A stretch of DNA of 64,000 nucleotides from Tranzscheliella williamsii. Taxonomy: Eukaryota; Basidiomycota; Ustilaginomycetes; Ustilaginales; Ustilaginaceae. The translations under genes were made by a program, and so were the position numbers. Below the pieces are notes generated by a model. It had not been told where the DNA came from, ran no database searches, and saw only the letters and a list, made by a program, of their open reading frames with translations. The stretch covers positions 615,405-679,404 of the forward strand of contig JALBYF010000001.1 of the NCBI GenBank assembly GCA_023212725.1, written 5' to 3'. This document shows positions 32,334 to 43,800 of the stretch, piece after piece. The number at the start of each line of letters is the position of its first letter. Positions within the stretch are counted from its first letter, which is position 1.

Positions 32334-32982
32334 CTTGACTGAACAGAGCTCGGCGAGGGCGGTTGTGCGAAGAAGAAAAGGACAAAGGTGGGATGGAGCG
32401 GCGCGCAACGCCGCCCTGCGCTCCGCCCTTTATAGGCCCGGCCGCCACCGGCGAGAGGCGCCGCCTGAGGGAGAAAGACTCTTCGCACAGAGAGAATGCC
32501 GAGAGCCTGGCGCCGCAGCCAGCAGCACGCACGGGGCAGGGGCATAGGCAGCACATAGACACACCCGCCCCTCGCCCCGCACAAGGATGTCGTCCCCGCC
32601 GCGGTGAGATTGCCGGCCAAACCCAGCGCTAGTCGGCGCTGCTTCGCGAAGACAAAGTCTTGTACTGTGGGGCGGCCGCCAATAGAGTGTGGATAGACCG
32701 GCAATCTGTGCGACAAAAACTCTGCTCGCCGTCCAAGCAGGGATTGTATTGCATATCTTTTCGCCGTCAGTCATGTTTGTATTGCGTCTCTCTACATGGC
32801 AGAGCTGCTCGATTCGAAAATGCGAGCTTGTTGGTCTTTAAAGCGCTTCGACATGAAAGGGTTCTTCTCGGCAATCTCGACTTTCTTTCGTCCGCAATTC
32901 ACGATTTACGGCCAAACACGGAAAGGGAGCTGTTGTGTTAGACCGGGTGTCTGTTTTGTTAGATCGTCCAACCGCCTGCGAA
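32334..32982. other. Intergenic: promoter of the arabinitol-dehydrogenase-like gene and 3' flank of the GST gene
   Basis: 649 bp. Shifts from GC-rich near 32334 to AT-richer after 32640. Holds the TATA box at 32428 and a TGTTAGATC copy at 32957-32965. No gene seen. Confidence 0.45.
32428..32434 (-). promoter_or_regulatory. TATA box of the L-arabinitol-dehydrogenase-like gene
   Basis: Minus strand CCTATAAAGGG; TATAAAG is about 95 bp upstream of the ATG at 32333, in otherwise very GC-rich sequence. Confidence 0.6.
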
Positions 32983-33816
32983 TCAGAGGGACGCTGGTTC
33001 GGCATCCAGCTCGGGATAGTGTCGGAAGACGCCTTCGGAGTAGGCCCTTCTGCGCTCGCTCTGAAGGTAGGGGTGCAGCTCGGCGGCTATGTCGGAGTGC
33101 AGGCGAAAGACGCTGGGGTAGCTGGCCGACTTGTCCAGACCGTCCATGTACTTGGGGAAGGCAAAGCGGAGGCCATCGATGGTTTGGAATAGCGCCAGGT
33201 CGGCCACCGACGTTTTGCTGCCGTACAGGCGCTTGCCCCCGGCACCGCTGATCGACAGTTCGAACGCCTGAAGGAACTTGGGCACGCGGCTGTCTCTGAA
33301 GTCTTGTGCCTTCTTCTTGGCCTCGTCCAGCTGGTCTTCGTAGTACTGCGCTACGGCGATGGGATGGTGTGTGTCGTGGGCCTCGTTAGTGAGGTCCAGT
33401 GCGGTCAGGCAGAGCTGCAGGATCTGCGCCTGGGCCAGCTCCTTTTCGGGTGCGTCCAGCGCAGTGGCATCGCCCAGCAGGCCCAGTTTGGGCGCCAGAT
33501 AGCTCAGTATGGCCGGAGTCTGGCTGATGTAGTGCGTCGCGCCCGAGCCTGATTTGACATCCTCGTCTTGATCCGACTTGGCCCGTTTGGCCGCATCCTC
33601 GCCGCGCGCAGCCAAGCGCACACCGAGGATGGGAGGCGCAAAGTGTGTCGGCCCGCCGGCCGCCGACGACGGCTTGAGCACGAGCTTCTGGAGCGTGGGC
33701 ACGTCCGTCTCGTCGCGGTACGGATGGCCTGCTGCTTCAAAGCAGAGACGAACAAACTCGCCCCGTCCCGGGATGCCAGGCCAGTAGTAAAGCGTGTACT
33801 CTTCGGTGGCGGACAT
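32983..33816 (-). CDS. Glutathione S-transferase (sigma/mu-like)
   Basis: 277 residues from the ATG at 33816, single exon. The N-terminal thioredoxin fold starts YTLYYWPGIPGRGEFVR with the catalytic-type Tyr close to the N-terminus and the RG-E-x-x-R arrangement of sigma/mu/alpha GSTs. The glutathione-binding Gln-Thr/Ser motif is ISQTPAILSYL. The all-alpha C-terminal domain carries YYEDQLDEAKKKA and the N-capping-box-like SVADLALFQTIDGL. A charged insert (GEDAAKRAKSDQDEDVKSG) lies between strands beta-2 and beta-3/4, making it longer than typical GSTs of about 210-220. Role inferred: glutathione conjugation or peroxide detoxification in the cytosol. Divergent from HUL5. Confidence 0.9.
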   Translation of the reverse strand: MSATEEYTLYYWPGIPGRGEFVRLCFEAAGHPYRDETDVPTLQKLVLKPSSAAGGPTHFAPPILGVRLAARGEDAAKRAKSDQDEDVKSGSGATHYISQTPAILSYLAPKLGLLGDATALDAPEKELAQAQILQLCLTALDLTNEAHDTHHPIAVAQYYEDQLDEAKKKAQDFRDSRVPKFLQAFELSISGAGGKRLYGSKTSVADLALFQTIDGLRFAFPKYMDGLDKSASYPSVFRLHSDIAAELHPYLQSERRRAYSEGVFRHYPELDAEPASL

Positions 33817-34667
33817 CGTCGTTCAGCGTCAATGGCGGAGCAAGTAGCGGATGGCAGGGAGGAAAGCCTTGACGCTGTCTCGAGAGTGTGGCAGGCAGGC
33901 AACGTATCCCTTGCAAAGCGTGCCCGTCCCATCGAAAAGCAACTCACGCTTCCGCAAAGTCAATTTCAGTCATCATTGTAAGCAGTTTGAGTAAGCCTTA
34001 GCCAAGCCGGCGATACCGACAACCCTTGCTCAAGCCACACATGAATTTGACTAGGCCAGCCATACAGTCACGCATCATACAGTGCCAAAATGAGGGCAAG
34101 CTGTTCCGCATCAGGTGTATGTGATATCGGATTGTTCCGCGATGGGGAACCTAAAGCCCATCACACCACAACACATCACATCACACACTGCACAGTCACA
34201 TCCAGCACCACTCACTTGCGAGTGACTGTGATTGTGACTTCAGGGTCCAGCCATGCAACCGATGTGACGCTCCAAAAATGGAAAGTGGAGGTGAACGGCT
34301 CGGTGTCAGATTCGTGATTCGCGGCGATACAAGAAGGGACGCGTAAGAGCGGAACGGCCGCTGCGCTTACACCCGCTTGAAGCTCAAGCTCAGAATCACA
34401 CAAAGGCGAACGAATGTGAGTGTATGCGATACCAAACCATAAGGTTTCCAACGCTTCCCAGCCAACGGCTACGCTCAGCTCAGCAGCTCAGCTCAGCTCA
34501 ACTCCCTACCCTGTACTGCTCTTCTCGCCTCTTCTCTCCGCTCATCTCCTCTTGCCACGATTGACACAGAGACAGAGTGTCCACCTCCAACTTGCAACTC
34601 GAGAGGACCGCACATCTCCGTCTGCGAGTCGTAGCAGCGCGCCAGTGCTAGGCGGTTGTGTGCCCAA
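33817..34667. other. Divergent promoter region, GST / HUL5
   Basis: 851 bp without a supported gene. Contains simple repeats: ACATCACATC-type around 34160-34195, GTGACTGTGATTGTGAC near 34220-34240, and AGCTC pentamers at about 34470-34500 in the HUL5 leader. Confidence 0.5.
34470..34500. repeat. AGCTC pentamer repeats in the HUL5 leader
   Basis: Several tandem or near-tandem (C)AGCTC units just upstream of a C/T-rich leader. Each unit contains the tetranucleotide palindrome AGCT. Confidence 0.75.
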
Positions 34668-37600
34668 ATGAGCTTCCACTTTACGGGCTCCTCCCGGGCG
34701 CAGCGGTCGGTCGCTCTTGGTGGCCAGCCTTCGGTCGGCATCGATCCAGCAGCCAAGGCAAGGGAAGAGCGTATGCACCGCGAGCAACAGCGTAGGAGGA
34801 TCTCTGCCGCCACCCGCATACAGGCCCAGGCACGCAGGCTCTCCCAGTCTCGACGCACGCGCGAAGACCTCCAGCGTACCTCCACCACCTTGCTCGATGC
34901 CATTGCCGACGCCATTGCCTCCAATGCCAGGCTCAGCTACGACGATCTGCTCTACGCCACACGCGCCATGCTCGTCAGTCTTGGCCCCCACACCAGGAAG
35001 CCAACACCGTCGGACACCGCTCTCCTTGTCACCTGGATACGCGTCGTCACCCAAGAGCCGCCGACCCAGACTCTACCCCTCCTCTTTCTCCCTTTTGCCA
35101 ATGACACCCCGCTGCACGTCTCATCAACAGCCTCACCGCTGCCCTCACCGCTGCCCTCGTCGCAAACATGGCTCAGCCTGCTTCGTATGGCCTGCCAGCA
35201 CGCTCTCCGCCTCCTCAGCAGGACAGCCACCAGCAGCGACCATGTGCTCGGCCAGTCGTCCGCAGATTTGCCGATCTTCTCTCTCCTCATCCTCCTGACC
35301 GGCGTCGAAAAGACGTCGCCAGCAAACCGCATTCAGCTTGGCGGAAACACTACTCTGGCCCATCTCCTCCTTGACTTTTTACTGCACATTGGTCTGCACC
35401 GCGCCATTCGAGAGCATATTCTCACGTTCAGCCCACAGCACAAGCCCTCCGACGTTTCCAGTGTTGCCGCGGCGATCACGCTGGCACTGGCCTCCCTCTC
35501 CGCTCTTCCCTCAGAGTCGATCGCTCTCGCCTCGAAAAACGGCGCTTCGGCCCAAGATGCGATGCAAGTCGATCATGACGGTTCAATTCCAGCGCAATCA
35601 GGCAGGCCGCTGCGCTACCGCGCCATCAACAGCTTTGCAAGCGAAATCATGACCATACCGGTACTCCGCAAGCGACTCCCCATGGCCTCCATCACCGAGC
35701 TGGCCAAGGCGCTACCTTTCGATGACCTGCTTGACTGGATCCTGCAGAGACGGCCTCATCGGGATCCCAACGCAGCCACGGCGACCTCGCCGCCCGACAA
35801 GATCCTTGCCCATCCTTTCTTCCTCTCCAACTTCCTCGCTTTTGGTTCTCAGCGGGCCAAGTTCATCAAGTCGGGCCAAGGCTTGGCAAGCTATCTCGAG
35901 GCCCTTACCATCGCCCAAGATTCGCTTCCGGCCACGGCTTTCTCTCGTCCCGGCCGTGCCATTCTGCCTCTAGACGAGGACGAGCTGCCGACCCGACCCA
36001 TGGCCACGTCCGGTACCAGCGCCATCGATCCCAGCTCGCCGGACATGGAAACCTACGAGAGACTTCGCATACTCGTCTCCGAGCCACACATCAATAGCAT
36101 TCTCGCCCTCTCCGACCGGTTCCCCTCTTCTACCCGAGAGGCGCTCTTCGCCTTTGTCTGCTCGATCCTCTCTGCCTGGCCGAATGACGTGCAGAGCGAG
36201 GTGCTTAATCGGCTCCTCTTCTCCCCCGCTCCGGCACCCGCTTCCGGGCACTCCAACAAAGCTGCACAGCCTGCAAGCCAGTCTGGACCGGCAGGCACCG
36301 GCCGAATCCGCGAAGTGTGGCGCGGCTTTGTTCGAGGCAGCCCCCTAAGCCGAACGCTTGCCTCGGCGCGACCAGAGACCAAGGCCCGAGAGATTCTCTC
36401 GGCCCTCTCTGACCAGCAGTACCGTGCCGACTGGCCAGCGTTGATCATCCTTGCGGATCTCTTGTCCAAGATGCTTTTGACGCTAGGCGACGATGAGTTT
36501 TACCCGGAAAGGGGCGAGAGCCTAGGCGTTGGTGGCAACCGGGGATGGTTGTCTACCGAAGAGATCCTTAGTATCAGCGCTATCCTTCGGAACGTTGCCT
36601 TTGCCATGTATTGGCACGAGGGCAAGGCGCCCTTGGTCAATCTGCGCGAGGAGCCTGCCGACGGCAGCCACGATCCAAGCATACCACGCGTACCGGGGAT
36701 AAGAATGACCCTCGCATCGCTTCGTGCGCTGGTGACCAAGCTCTTGCAACAGCTGCATGCCCGCGACTCGAGGAGAAGATTTGCGCCTGCGGACCATTGG
36801 TTGATGGTCAGTCATTTGGACCTGAACGATTTTATGCAGACCGTGTTGCTCGAAGAGCAGCAGCTCAGCAGTGAGCAGCACGACGAGTCGCCACCGCCGG
36901 ATGGTTCTGCGCCATTTGCCGCATCTCCCCAGCAAGGTACCCATCACGGCATTGGGCCGATGAACATCGATGGCCAAGAGGAAGACGCGGACGACCAGCA
37001 GCCCTTATCACGGCTTCGGCAGCTTCGAGCCCAAGGCCGACATGCCAAGCATCTTACCGCTCTGAATCTCGCCTTTCTTTCGCCCCGCCTCGGTATCCTC
37101 AACAATGTGCCCTTCCTGATTCCCTTTGATGTTCGCGTGCAAATTTTTCGGCAGTTTGTCGACATTGATGCCAAAAAGAACCAAATCTACCGCGACATGT
37201 ACCGGCGCCGTCCCTCGGTCAAGGTACGGCGATCGCATGTCGCCCAGGATGGCTTTGCCCGGCTCAATCCTCTCGGAGCCAATTTGAAGAAGCCGCTGGA
37301 GATCCAGTTTGTCGATGACTTTGGCTTTGTCGAAGCAGGCATCGACGGTGGCGGGCTTTTCAAGGAGTTTCTCACCACGCTCGTCCGCCAGGCCTTTGAC
37401 ACGAACCGTGGGCTGTGGAAGGCGAGCGACACGCAGGAACTGTACCCCAATCCGCACAGCTACTCGACCAAACCCGACCAGCTGCAATGGTATACGTTTC
37501 TCGGCCGGGTGATTGGCAAGGCCCTCTACGAGGATATCCTGGTCGATGCCAAGTTTGCCGGCTTCTTCCTCTCCAAGATGCTCGGCAAGCAGTCGTACCT

Positions 37601-38291
37601 GGATGACCTCGGTTCGATCGACAGCCTGGACAAGGAGCTGTACAGGGGTCTGATCTCGCTCAAGAACTATAACGGCAACGTCGAGGAGCTCTCGCTCAAC
37701 TTTACCGTGACCGATGAGGAGTTTGGCGTTAGCCGGACGCGGGAGCTGATCCCCAACGGGGCTAACATTCCCGTCACCAATCTGAATCGGATGGAGTATA
37801 TCTACCGCATCTCGCACTACCGACTGACGACGCAGATCCAGCAGCAATGCCATGCCTTCTTCACGGGCCTGGCGGACATTATCAGTCCACGCTGGCTGCG
37901 TAACTTTAACCGCGAGGAGCTATCGATTCTGATCTCGGGGACTGAGGATCCGGTCGACATTGCCGACCTGCGCAAGCACACGATCCTTTCCGGGTATCAC
38001 GAGCAGGATCTGACGGTGCAGTACTTTTGGAAGGCGCTGGAGAGCTTCGACCAGCCGCTGCGCAAGGCGTTCCTCAAGTTTGTCACCAGCTCGCCCAATC
38101 CGCCGCTGCTCGGGTTCAGTGAGTTGAATCCGCTCTTTGGCATCCGATCGGCCGGCGACGACACGACGAGACTGCCTACCGCCAGCACCTGCGTCAACCT
38201 GCTCAAGCTACCGCCCTACACGGACGAGCAGACGTGCCGCGAGAAGCTCCTCTACGCGATACAGAGCGAGTCCGGCTTTGACCTGTCGTAG
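34668..38291 (+). CDS. HUL5: HECT-type E3 ubiquitin ligase, Hul5/UBE3C family
   Basis: Proteasome-associated HECT ligase that extends polyubiquitin chains. 1207 residues from the ATG at 34668; the frame opens four codons earlier only at a GTG. N-terminal SFHFTGSSRAQRSVALGG and the IQ-like AATRIQAQARR (about residues 47-57) are shared features of Hul5/UBE3C. The HECT N-lobe has RRPSVKVRRSH, FVDDFGFVEAGIDGGGLFKEF and YTFLGRVIGKALYEDILVD. The C-lobe has LNPLFGIRSAG and TASTCVNLLKLPPY, in which Cys1175 is the thioester cysteine, followed by the end of the HECT fold. No intron. The length is close to UBE3C (1083) plus Ser/Ala/Pro-rich linkers. Confidence 0.96.
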   Translation: MSFHFTGSSRAQRSVALGGQPSVGIDPAAKAREERMHREQQRRRISAATRIQAQARRLSQSRRTREDLQRTSTTLLDAIADAIASNARLSYDDLLYATRAMLVSLGPHTRKPTPSDTALLVTWIRVVTQEPPTQTLPLLFLPFANDTPLHVSSTASPLPSPLPSSQTWLSLLRMACQHALRLLSRTATSSDHVLGQSSADLPIFSLLILLTGVEKTSPANRIQLGGNTTLAHLLLDFLLHIGLHRAIREHILTFSPQHKPSDVSSVAAAITLALASLSALPSESIALASKNGASAQDAMQVDHDGSIPAQSGRPLRYRAINSFASEIMTIPVLRKRLPMASITELAKALPFDDLLDWILQRRPHRDPNAATATSPPDKILAHPFFLSNFLAFGSQRAKFIKSGQGLASYLEALTIAQDSLPATAFSRPGRAILPLDEDELPTRPMATSGTSAIDPSSPDMETYERLRILVSEPHINSILALSDRFPSSTREALFAFVCSILSAWPNDVQSEVLNRLLFSPAPAPASGHSNKAAQPASQSGPAGTGRIREVWRGFVRGSPLSRTLASARPETKAREILSALSDQQYRADWPALIILADLLSKMLLTLGDDEFYPERGESLGVGGNRGWLSTEEILSISAILRNVAFAMYWHEGKAPLVNLREEPADGSHDPSIPRVPGIRMTLASLRALVTKLLQQLHARDSRRRFAPADHWLMVSHLDLNDFMQTVLLEEQQLSSEQHDESPPPDGSAPFAASPQQGTHHGIGPMNIDGQEEDADDQQPLSRLRQLRAQGRHAKHLTALNLAFLSPRLGILNNVPFLIPFDVRVQIFRQFVDIDAKKNQIYRDMYRRRPSVKVRRSHVAQDGFARLNPLGANLKKPLEIQFVDDFGFVEAGIDGGGLFKEFLTTLVRQAFDTNRGLWKASDTQELYPNPHSYSTKPDQLQWYTFLGRVIGKALYEDILVDAKFAGFFLSKMLGKQSYLDDLGSIDSLDKELYRGLISLKNYNGNVEELSLNFTVTDEEFGVSRTRELIPNGANIPVTNLNRMEYIYRISHYRLTTQIQQQCHAFFTGLADIISPRWLRNFNREELSILISGTEDPVDIADLRKHTILSGYHEQDLTVQYFWKALESFDQPLRKAFLKFVTSSPNPPLLGFSELNPLFGIRSAGDDTTRLPTASTCVNLLKLPPYTDEQTCREKLLYAIQSESGFDLS

Positions 38292-38749
38292 CGGCCGCGC
38301 CTTGAGCGCGTCTCAAACACTTTGTACACTCGCTCTCGTCGCCTCGTCGCCCTTGCTTCCACCCGTACACCCATACAGCTCTGTTGCTTGCGCCCACACT
38401 AGCGCACCGGCCAATGGTATACCATCTCCATGAGTCTAGGCGGGCACCGTGGCACTCGCGCTGCACGGATGGCGATGCCTTGCGTATGTGTACCTCTTCC
38501 TGTTTGTGATTTAACAACGAGATGGCGGGTGATAAGCCACAAGTGGAAAGTTGGCCAACTCGGGATTCGGGAAAGGCCACTGAGAAGGGACTGACGGGAA
38601 TCACGAATATGAGAATGGGAATGACGAGGCGAACAGCTTGAAGCTGAGCCTACCGCCTTTCTTTCGTTCTTTCTTCCTTTGTCCAGCCACTGCGTAGCGT
38701 TCGGGGACGGACTAGAAGCAGAGGGACGCGAAAAGGTACAGTCGCCGCG
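38292..38749. other. Intergenic: HUL5 to methyltransferase gene
   Basis: 458 bp with the HUL5 3' UTR and the next promoter, C/T-rich in places near 38655-38690. Nothing else seen. Confidence 0.4.
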
Positions 38750-40699
38750 ATGCATTCCAGGTTGTGGGTCTCCGCGGTGGGCTGCTGCCGCACAGCGCCG
38801 AGCGGGGCGGCCGGCTTGTCGCGCTCAAGAGGAGCGGCTGCGTGGTTCGGCACGTCGACGGGGGTGCGGTCTGGCTCGAAGCGCGCGCCGTCGGGGAGGG
38901 AAGGGCGACAGGCACGGCTGGATGAGGATGCAGGCGGGGGGGCGTCGACAGCCGGGTTGTCGCCGGCGAGGTCAGACGATACATGGTCGCGCCATCGGTC
39001 GCAGTACAACTACGACCCATTTACGCTGCATCCCGAGGAGAAGCACTACAAATATCCGCTGGTGACCGCCGCGGAGCTCGCAGCAGGCGCATCGCGCGGG
39101 CGCCCGCGCGAGGTGCGCATGCTGGCGCGCGACTTTATCCACGACAGCCTCTACAACCCGCACTACGGCTACTTTACCAAGCAGGCCGTCCTCCTCCCCG
39201 ACGCTCCGGCCGGCGCGACGCCGACAACGCCGACAGCGCCTGCGACGGACGCGGCGTACCAAGAAGAGATGGGTCTGCTGCGGCCGTCGGGCGGTTTCGA
39301 CTTTAATGCGATCAAGAACGAGTCCGAGTTTATGCGCCGCGTCGAGGAGCGCTACCAGCTGTTTGAGGAGCAGATCGCCGTGGCGATGCAGGAGCAGAGG
39401 GACGCGGCCGAGGCGGCGCGCAAGGCGCACGAGTGGGACGAGGGGCTGCGGGCGGAGCGCGAGGCGAGAATGCAGCGACGCAACCAGGCGGAAGGACGTG
39501 ACGAGCGGGTGACAGCGACGGCGGCCGAGTACTCGGCTGCGGGGCTCGAGGCGGCGCAGGAGCGCGGGCGGGCGCTGGCGCGCGCGGCGGCCGAGGGCGT
39601 CGAGGAGAGCGAGGTGCAGTCGATGGCGGCCAAGCAGGTGTGGCATACGCCGACGCAGATCTTCCAGCCGTACTACGCGCAGGCGATCGCGCGGTACCTG
39701 GTAGCCGAGTACAAGCTGCACCACTACCCGTACGACGACCTGGTGGTCTACGAGCTGGGCGCGGGCTCGGGCGCGCTGGCGCACGACGTGCTGGACTACC
39801 TCGCCGCGCAGCACCCCGAGATCTACCACCGGACGCGCTATACGATTGTCGAGATCTCGCCGCGGCTGGCGCGCGAGCAGCGCCGGCGGCTCGAGCGCCA
39901 CGCGGCGGCGGGCCGGCTGGAGGTGCGCAACCGGAGCATCCTGGACTGGGACGAGCAGGTGCCGGAGCCGTGCTTCGTGGTGGCGCTCGAGGTGTTTGAC
40001 AACCTGGCGCACGACGTGGTGCGCTATACCACTGCCGACCTGCAGGCGTACCAGGCGCTGGTCAGCATTGACGAGACGGGCGACATGCACGAGCTGTGGG
40101 AGCCGGTGCGCGACCCGCTCATCCTGCGCTATCTGGCGCTGCTGCGCGACGCCGACGGTGCTGGCGCCGGTGCGCTGCCGCCGCCGGCGCGCGCCAGCTG
40201 GCTCCACAGCCTCGTGCCCGCCGTGCTGCGCGCCCCGCTCGCACGCCACCTCCCCTTCTACCCGAACCTCACCCAGCGCCACTATCTGCCCACCGTGGCG
40301 CTGCGCGTGCTCGAAACCCTCCGCACCCGCTTCCCGCAGCACCGCCTCGTCCTCGCCGACTTTGACGCCCTCCCCGACGCATGCGCCGGCATCAACGCCC
40401 CCGTCGTCCAGACGCGCCACGCGGGCGCCATGGTCCCCGTCTCCACCTACCTCGTCCTGCAGGGCTACTTTGACATCTTCTTCCCCACCGCCTTCCACGA
40501 CCTCGAACGCATCTACCGCCTCATCATGGCCCCCGCCCCCTACTTCTCCCCCAACCTCGCCCCCCCCCGCCCCGCACCGCGCATCTACCCGCACGCTGAG
40601 TTCCTCGACCGCTACGCAGAACCCCACAAACTCCGCCTCCGCGACGGCTCCAACCCCATGCTCAGCTGGTACCAGAACGCCAAGTGGTTCCTCTCCTAG
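38750..40699 (+). CDS. Mitochondrial SAM-dependent methyltransferase, NDUFAF7/MidA family
   Basis: 649 residues, single exon. The first 60 residues are Arg/Ala/Ser-rich without acidic residues, a typical mitochondrial presequence. The family core begins ARDFIHDSLYNPHYGYFTKQ and is interrupted by about 130 residues of Ala/Glu/Arg-rich helix (residues 150-295) before WHTPTQIFQPYYAQ. The SAM-binding motif is VYELGAGSGALAHDVLDYL (from about 332), and EVFDNLAHDVV is the conserved acidic-Asn-Asp segment after it. In animals NDUFAF7 dimethylates an arginine of complex I subunit NDUFS2; the yeast relative YKL162C belongs to an organism without complex I, so family function may be broader. The internal helical insert and the length are unusual. 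Strong G-to-C third-position switch near 40150. Confidence 0.9.
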   Translation: MHSRLWVSAVGCCRTAPSGAAGLSRSRGAAAWFGTSTGVRSGSKRAPSGREGRQARLDEDAGGGASTAGLSPARSDDTWSRHRSQYNYDPFTLHPEEKHYKYPLVTAAELAAGASRGRPREVRMLARDFIHDSLYNPHYGYFTKQAVLLPDAPAGATPTTPTAPATDAAYQEEMGLLRPSGGFDFNAIKNESEFMRRVEERYQLFEEQIAVAMQEQRDAAEAARKAHEWDEGLRAEREARMQRRNQAEGRDERVTATAAEYSAAGLEAAQERGRALARAAAEGVEESEVQSMAAKQVWHTPTQIFQPYYAQAIARYLVAEYKLHHYPYDDLVVYELGAGSGALAHDVLDYLAAQHPEIYHRTRYTIVEISPRLAREQRRRLERHAAAGRLEVRNRSILDWDEQVPEPCFVVALEVFDNLAHDVVRYTTADLQAYQALVSIDETGDMHELWEPVRDPLILRYLALLRDADGAGAGALPPPARASWLHSLVPAVLRAPLARHLPFYPNLTQRHYLPTVALRVLETLRTRFPQHRLVLADFDALPDACAGINAPVVQTRHAGAMVPVSTYLVLQGYFDIFFPTAFHDLERIYRLIMAPAPYFSPNLAPPRPAPRIYPHAEFLDRYAEPHKLRLRDGSNPMLSWYQNAKWFLS

Positions 40700-40813
40700 C
40701 CGCCCGCACACACTCGCTGGGCGCTCTTCACTGTTCGTTTGGCATTGCCACCGGTAATACAATGCGTGTTTTGGGCGCGGCACCGTAGCTGCGACGAGCA
40801 GAGGCTTGTTTCG

Positions 40814-43800
40814 TCAGGAAGCGGCGGTGGTGGTGGACTCGGCCGGGGGGGGGGTGCGGAAGGGGCGGTTGTAGTGCGGGTGGCCGTGGCGGGACCAGTA
40901 GGCGTGGCGCTGGGCGGCGAGGGTGGCGGCCCACTGGCGGATGCGCGGATGGGCAATGTGCGGGAGGCTGCTGTCCCAGAAGGGCTGGAGGTCGTCGATG
41001 GCGAAGCGGCGCTCGTACTCGTGCGCCTGGAGCGCCAGCTCGAAGCGGTCCAGGTCCTTGACCAGGCGCGCCTCCTTGGTGGCGCGCGCCTCGTACTCGA
41101 GCCAGAGCGCCTCGATGCGCAGCGCCGCGGGCGACGAGCCGAGCAGGTCGTGCACAAAGTACTGTATCGCCGCCTGCTCGCGCCGCAGCTTCTCCGCCTT
41201 GTCGACACCGTCGAGCGGCGTCAGGTCGCCCACCTCGGCCTCGGCCAGGTCGTGCACCACGGCCAGCTGCATGCATCGCCCCAGGTCAATGTCCTCCTCG
41301 GCGGGGCACAGCAGCGTCAGCGCCGCCATCCGGTACATGTGGTCCGCGATGCTTTCGGGCGCGGCGACGCGGTGATGCAGCCAGCCGGTCCGCTTCTTTG
41401 TCTTGAGCTGCTCGAGCACATGCATGTATTCCAGCACCTTTTCCCATCCCTCCTCGCTCTCCTCCTCCTCGCCCTCCTCGTAGAAGCGGAACGACTCGTC
41501 TGCCGCGCGCTCAAACGGCGCCAGCGGCCGCGGCGCCTGGGAGCCGTCCGGGGTGAGCCGCACCTCCATCGACGTCGGCGGCGGCGGGGCGACATACGGT
41601 GGACGCGGCGAGCGCCGCCCGAGGCTCGTTGGCGTGGTCGTGCCCGAACCGGGCAGCGACGCGCCAGGCAGGGCAAAGCCGCGCGCCACCACGCTGCCGG
41701 GCAGACGCTCCGGCACCGCCGCGGTGCTAGTGGCGCTAGCGGCGGGTGCGTCCTCGGCATCCGGGATGGTCTCGAGCTTGTGCAGCCTGTGCGGCTCGGC
41801 GTCGAGCATGCTCTGACGCAGCGCCTTGCGCAGCGAGGGGACCATCATCTTTTCCTTGTAGGGGAGCGACGTCTTGGGCTCGGTCTCGAAGCCGCTTGCC
41901 GTGTCGCGGAACGAGCCGTAGCCCCAGGTCCGCTTGCCGATCGAGAGGCCGCCGTGCGGCTCGGCGCCCGCAGTTGCGGCCATCTTCTGCGCCGCCGCAG
42001 CGCCCGCCGCGCGGTCAAACGCAGAGAGCGCCGCGACGGAGCCGACGTAGTCCGGATCGATCATCGTCGACTCGCGCATGGGCCGCGGGCCGATCCCGCT
42101 GCCAGCGGCAATGTACTGCGCCGGCGGCGCCACGGCAACCGGGTGCGATCGGCCGCCTTGGTCCTCCTGACCAGCGGGGCGCACCGGCATCGTGCTGGCG
42201 CCGCTGGCTGCAAACTTGCGCTTCCAGAGGTCCCACTTCAGGTCGTCTTGCTCGTTGAGCTTGTACTTGTGCTTGGCGGCGGCCTTGCGAGCCTTGGCAT
42301 CGACGGGCGACCAGAGCGAGCGGTGCGAGGGCGCGTTCGGTGCCAGGAGCCCCGAGAGGCGCACCTCGGTGTCGGCCGCCTCCTTGGACATGCCGCTGAT
42401 ACGGCTGCGCGATGACGAGAGCGGATGGCGCGTGTTACCGCTGCCGGACAGCGGAGAAGCAGCGCTCGACTCGTCGGCGGTGGCGGCCTTGGCAGCGGCG
42501 GACACGGACGAGGGCATCTGGACGCTCGGCCGGCGGGAGGAGCTGCGGAAAGAACCGACGACGAACGAGTCCGAGTCGAGAGCGGCTTCGCGACTGGCAG
42601 CGAACGAGGTGGGAGGCACAACGACACGGCCGTCGATGCGGAGCGAGGCAGGATCGAATCCTGAATCGTCGGCGCGCGCCTGCGCCAGGCTGGAGGCAAG
42701 CGTATGCATCGTGCTCTGGCTGGCGGCCAGCGCGCTAAATGAAGCGGCGCCAAAACCGGGCGGTTCATTATCCTCATCCTCCGACAGACTCCGCAGGTCG
42801 TCGGAGAGCGAGCCCGACTGCGAATGGCCCGGCCTGCCCAAGGACGAGGCTTCGTCTCCCTGACCCTCTGCACCGTCGCGCTCGTATCCGGGCAGGGGAT
42901 CGTCCGCCTGGCCGCGCAGCCGCCCCGAGGCACCTGTGCGAAGCTCGGACTGCGACATGGCTAGCTTGTGCATCTCGGCGTCTTCCTCGCTGTCGCCAGA
43001 GCGGCCTTGGTCGCCCTGCGCTGCATCCGCGCCTTCATCTTCGCCGTCCTCTTCATCAATTTCAAAGACGGCGTCGGCAGACTCGTCGACAAGGGGCGCG
43101 GTGGGGAGCGGAGCAGCGCTCGTCAGGGCTCGCCTGCCGGCGTCTTCCTCCTCGGCCTCCTCATACTCGTCCGAGAGAGCAGCATGGTCGACGCGGTCCT
43201 CGGTCTCGGCGAAGGCCACCTTCTTCTCGGCCGGGCGTGGCCGTAGCGAGTCCGCATCGCCGCCCTTTGCCTTAGAGGCCGAGGCGGTGGCACGGGTATT
43301 CGGGCCGTCGCGGGGAGCTCCGCTGCCGGTGCCGTTGCTGTTGGAGGGTTCACTGGCACCGTTGACGCTGGCACGCGTTGCGGGCTTCAGCGGCGCGGCG
43401 CTGGACGGCGGCGGATTGCGCGGCCGCAGCGTCACGCGAGCCGATGGCTCGGCAACTGACCTGGGTGACACGAGCCGCCCGCCGACTGACGGCGTGTCCT
43501 GGTCGGCATGGCGGCCATCGTCCACAGAGACGAGCGCGGGGCCCTTGCTGAGCAAGGACGACGAGATCGAGGGGGGAAGGCTGAACGCGCCGGACATCGG
43601 ACGCCCCATGCGGCCGCGGGCCGTATCTTCCCTGCCGCGCGCCCTCTGCTGCCGCTGCTCCTCCTGGCGCGCTTCTTGCTCTTCGGCGGCGGTGGACTGT
43701 TTGTGCACCTCGTCCTCGAGCGGCTCGGCCGGCGATGGGGCGGAGAGGCGCGAGAGCGAAGTCTCGCGCCCGCGCCCGCGACGCTCCATCTCGGCCTCGT

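Noticed and set aside
38972..40783. 603-codon frame antisense to the NDUFAF7-like gene
   Set aside because: Arg/Val/Leu-rich shadow generated by third-position GC bias.
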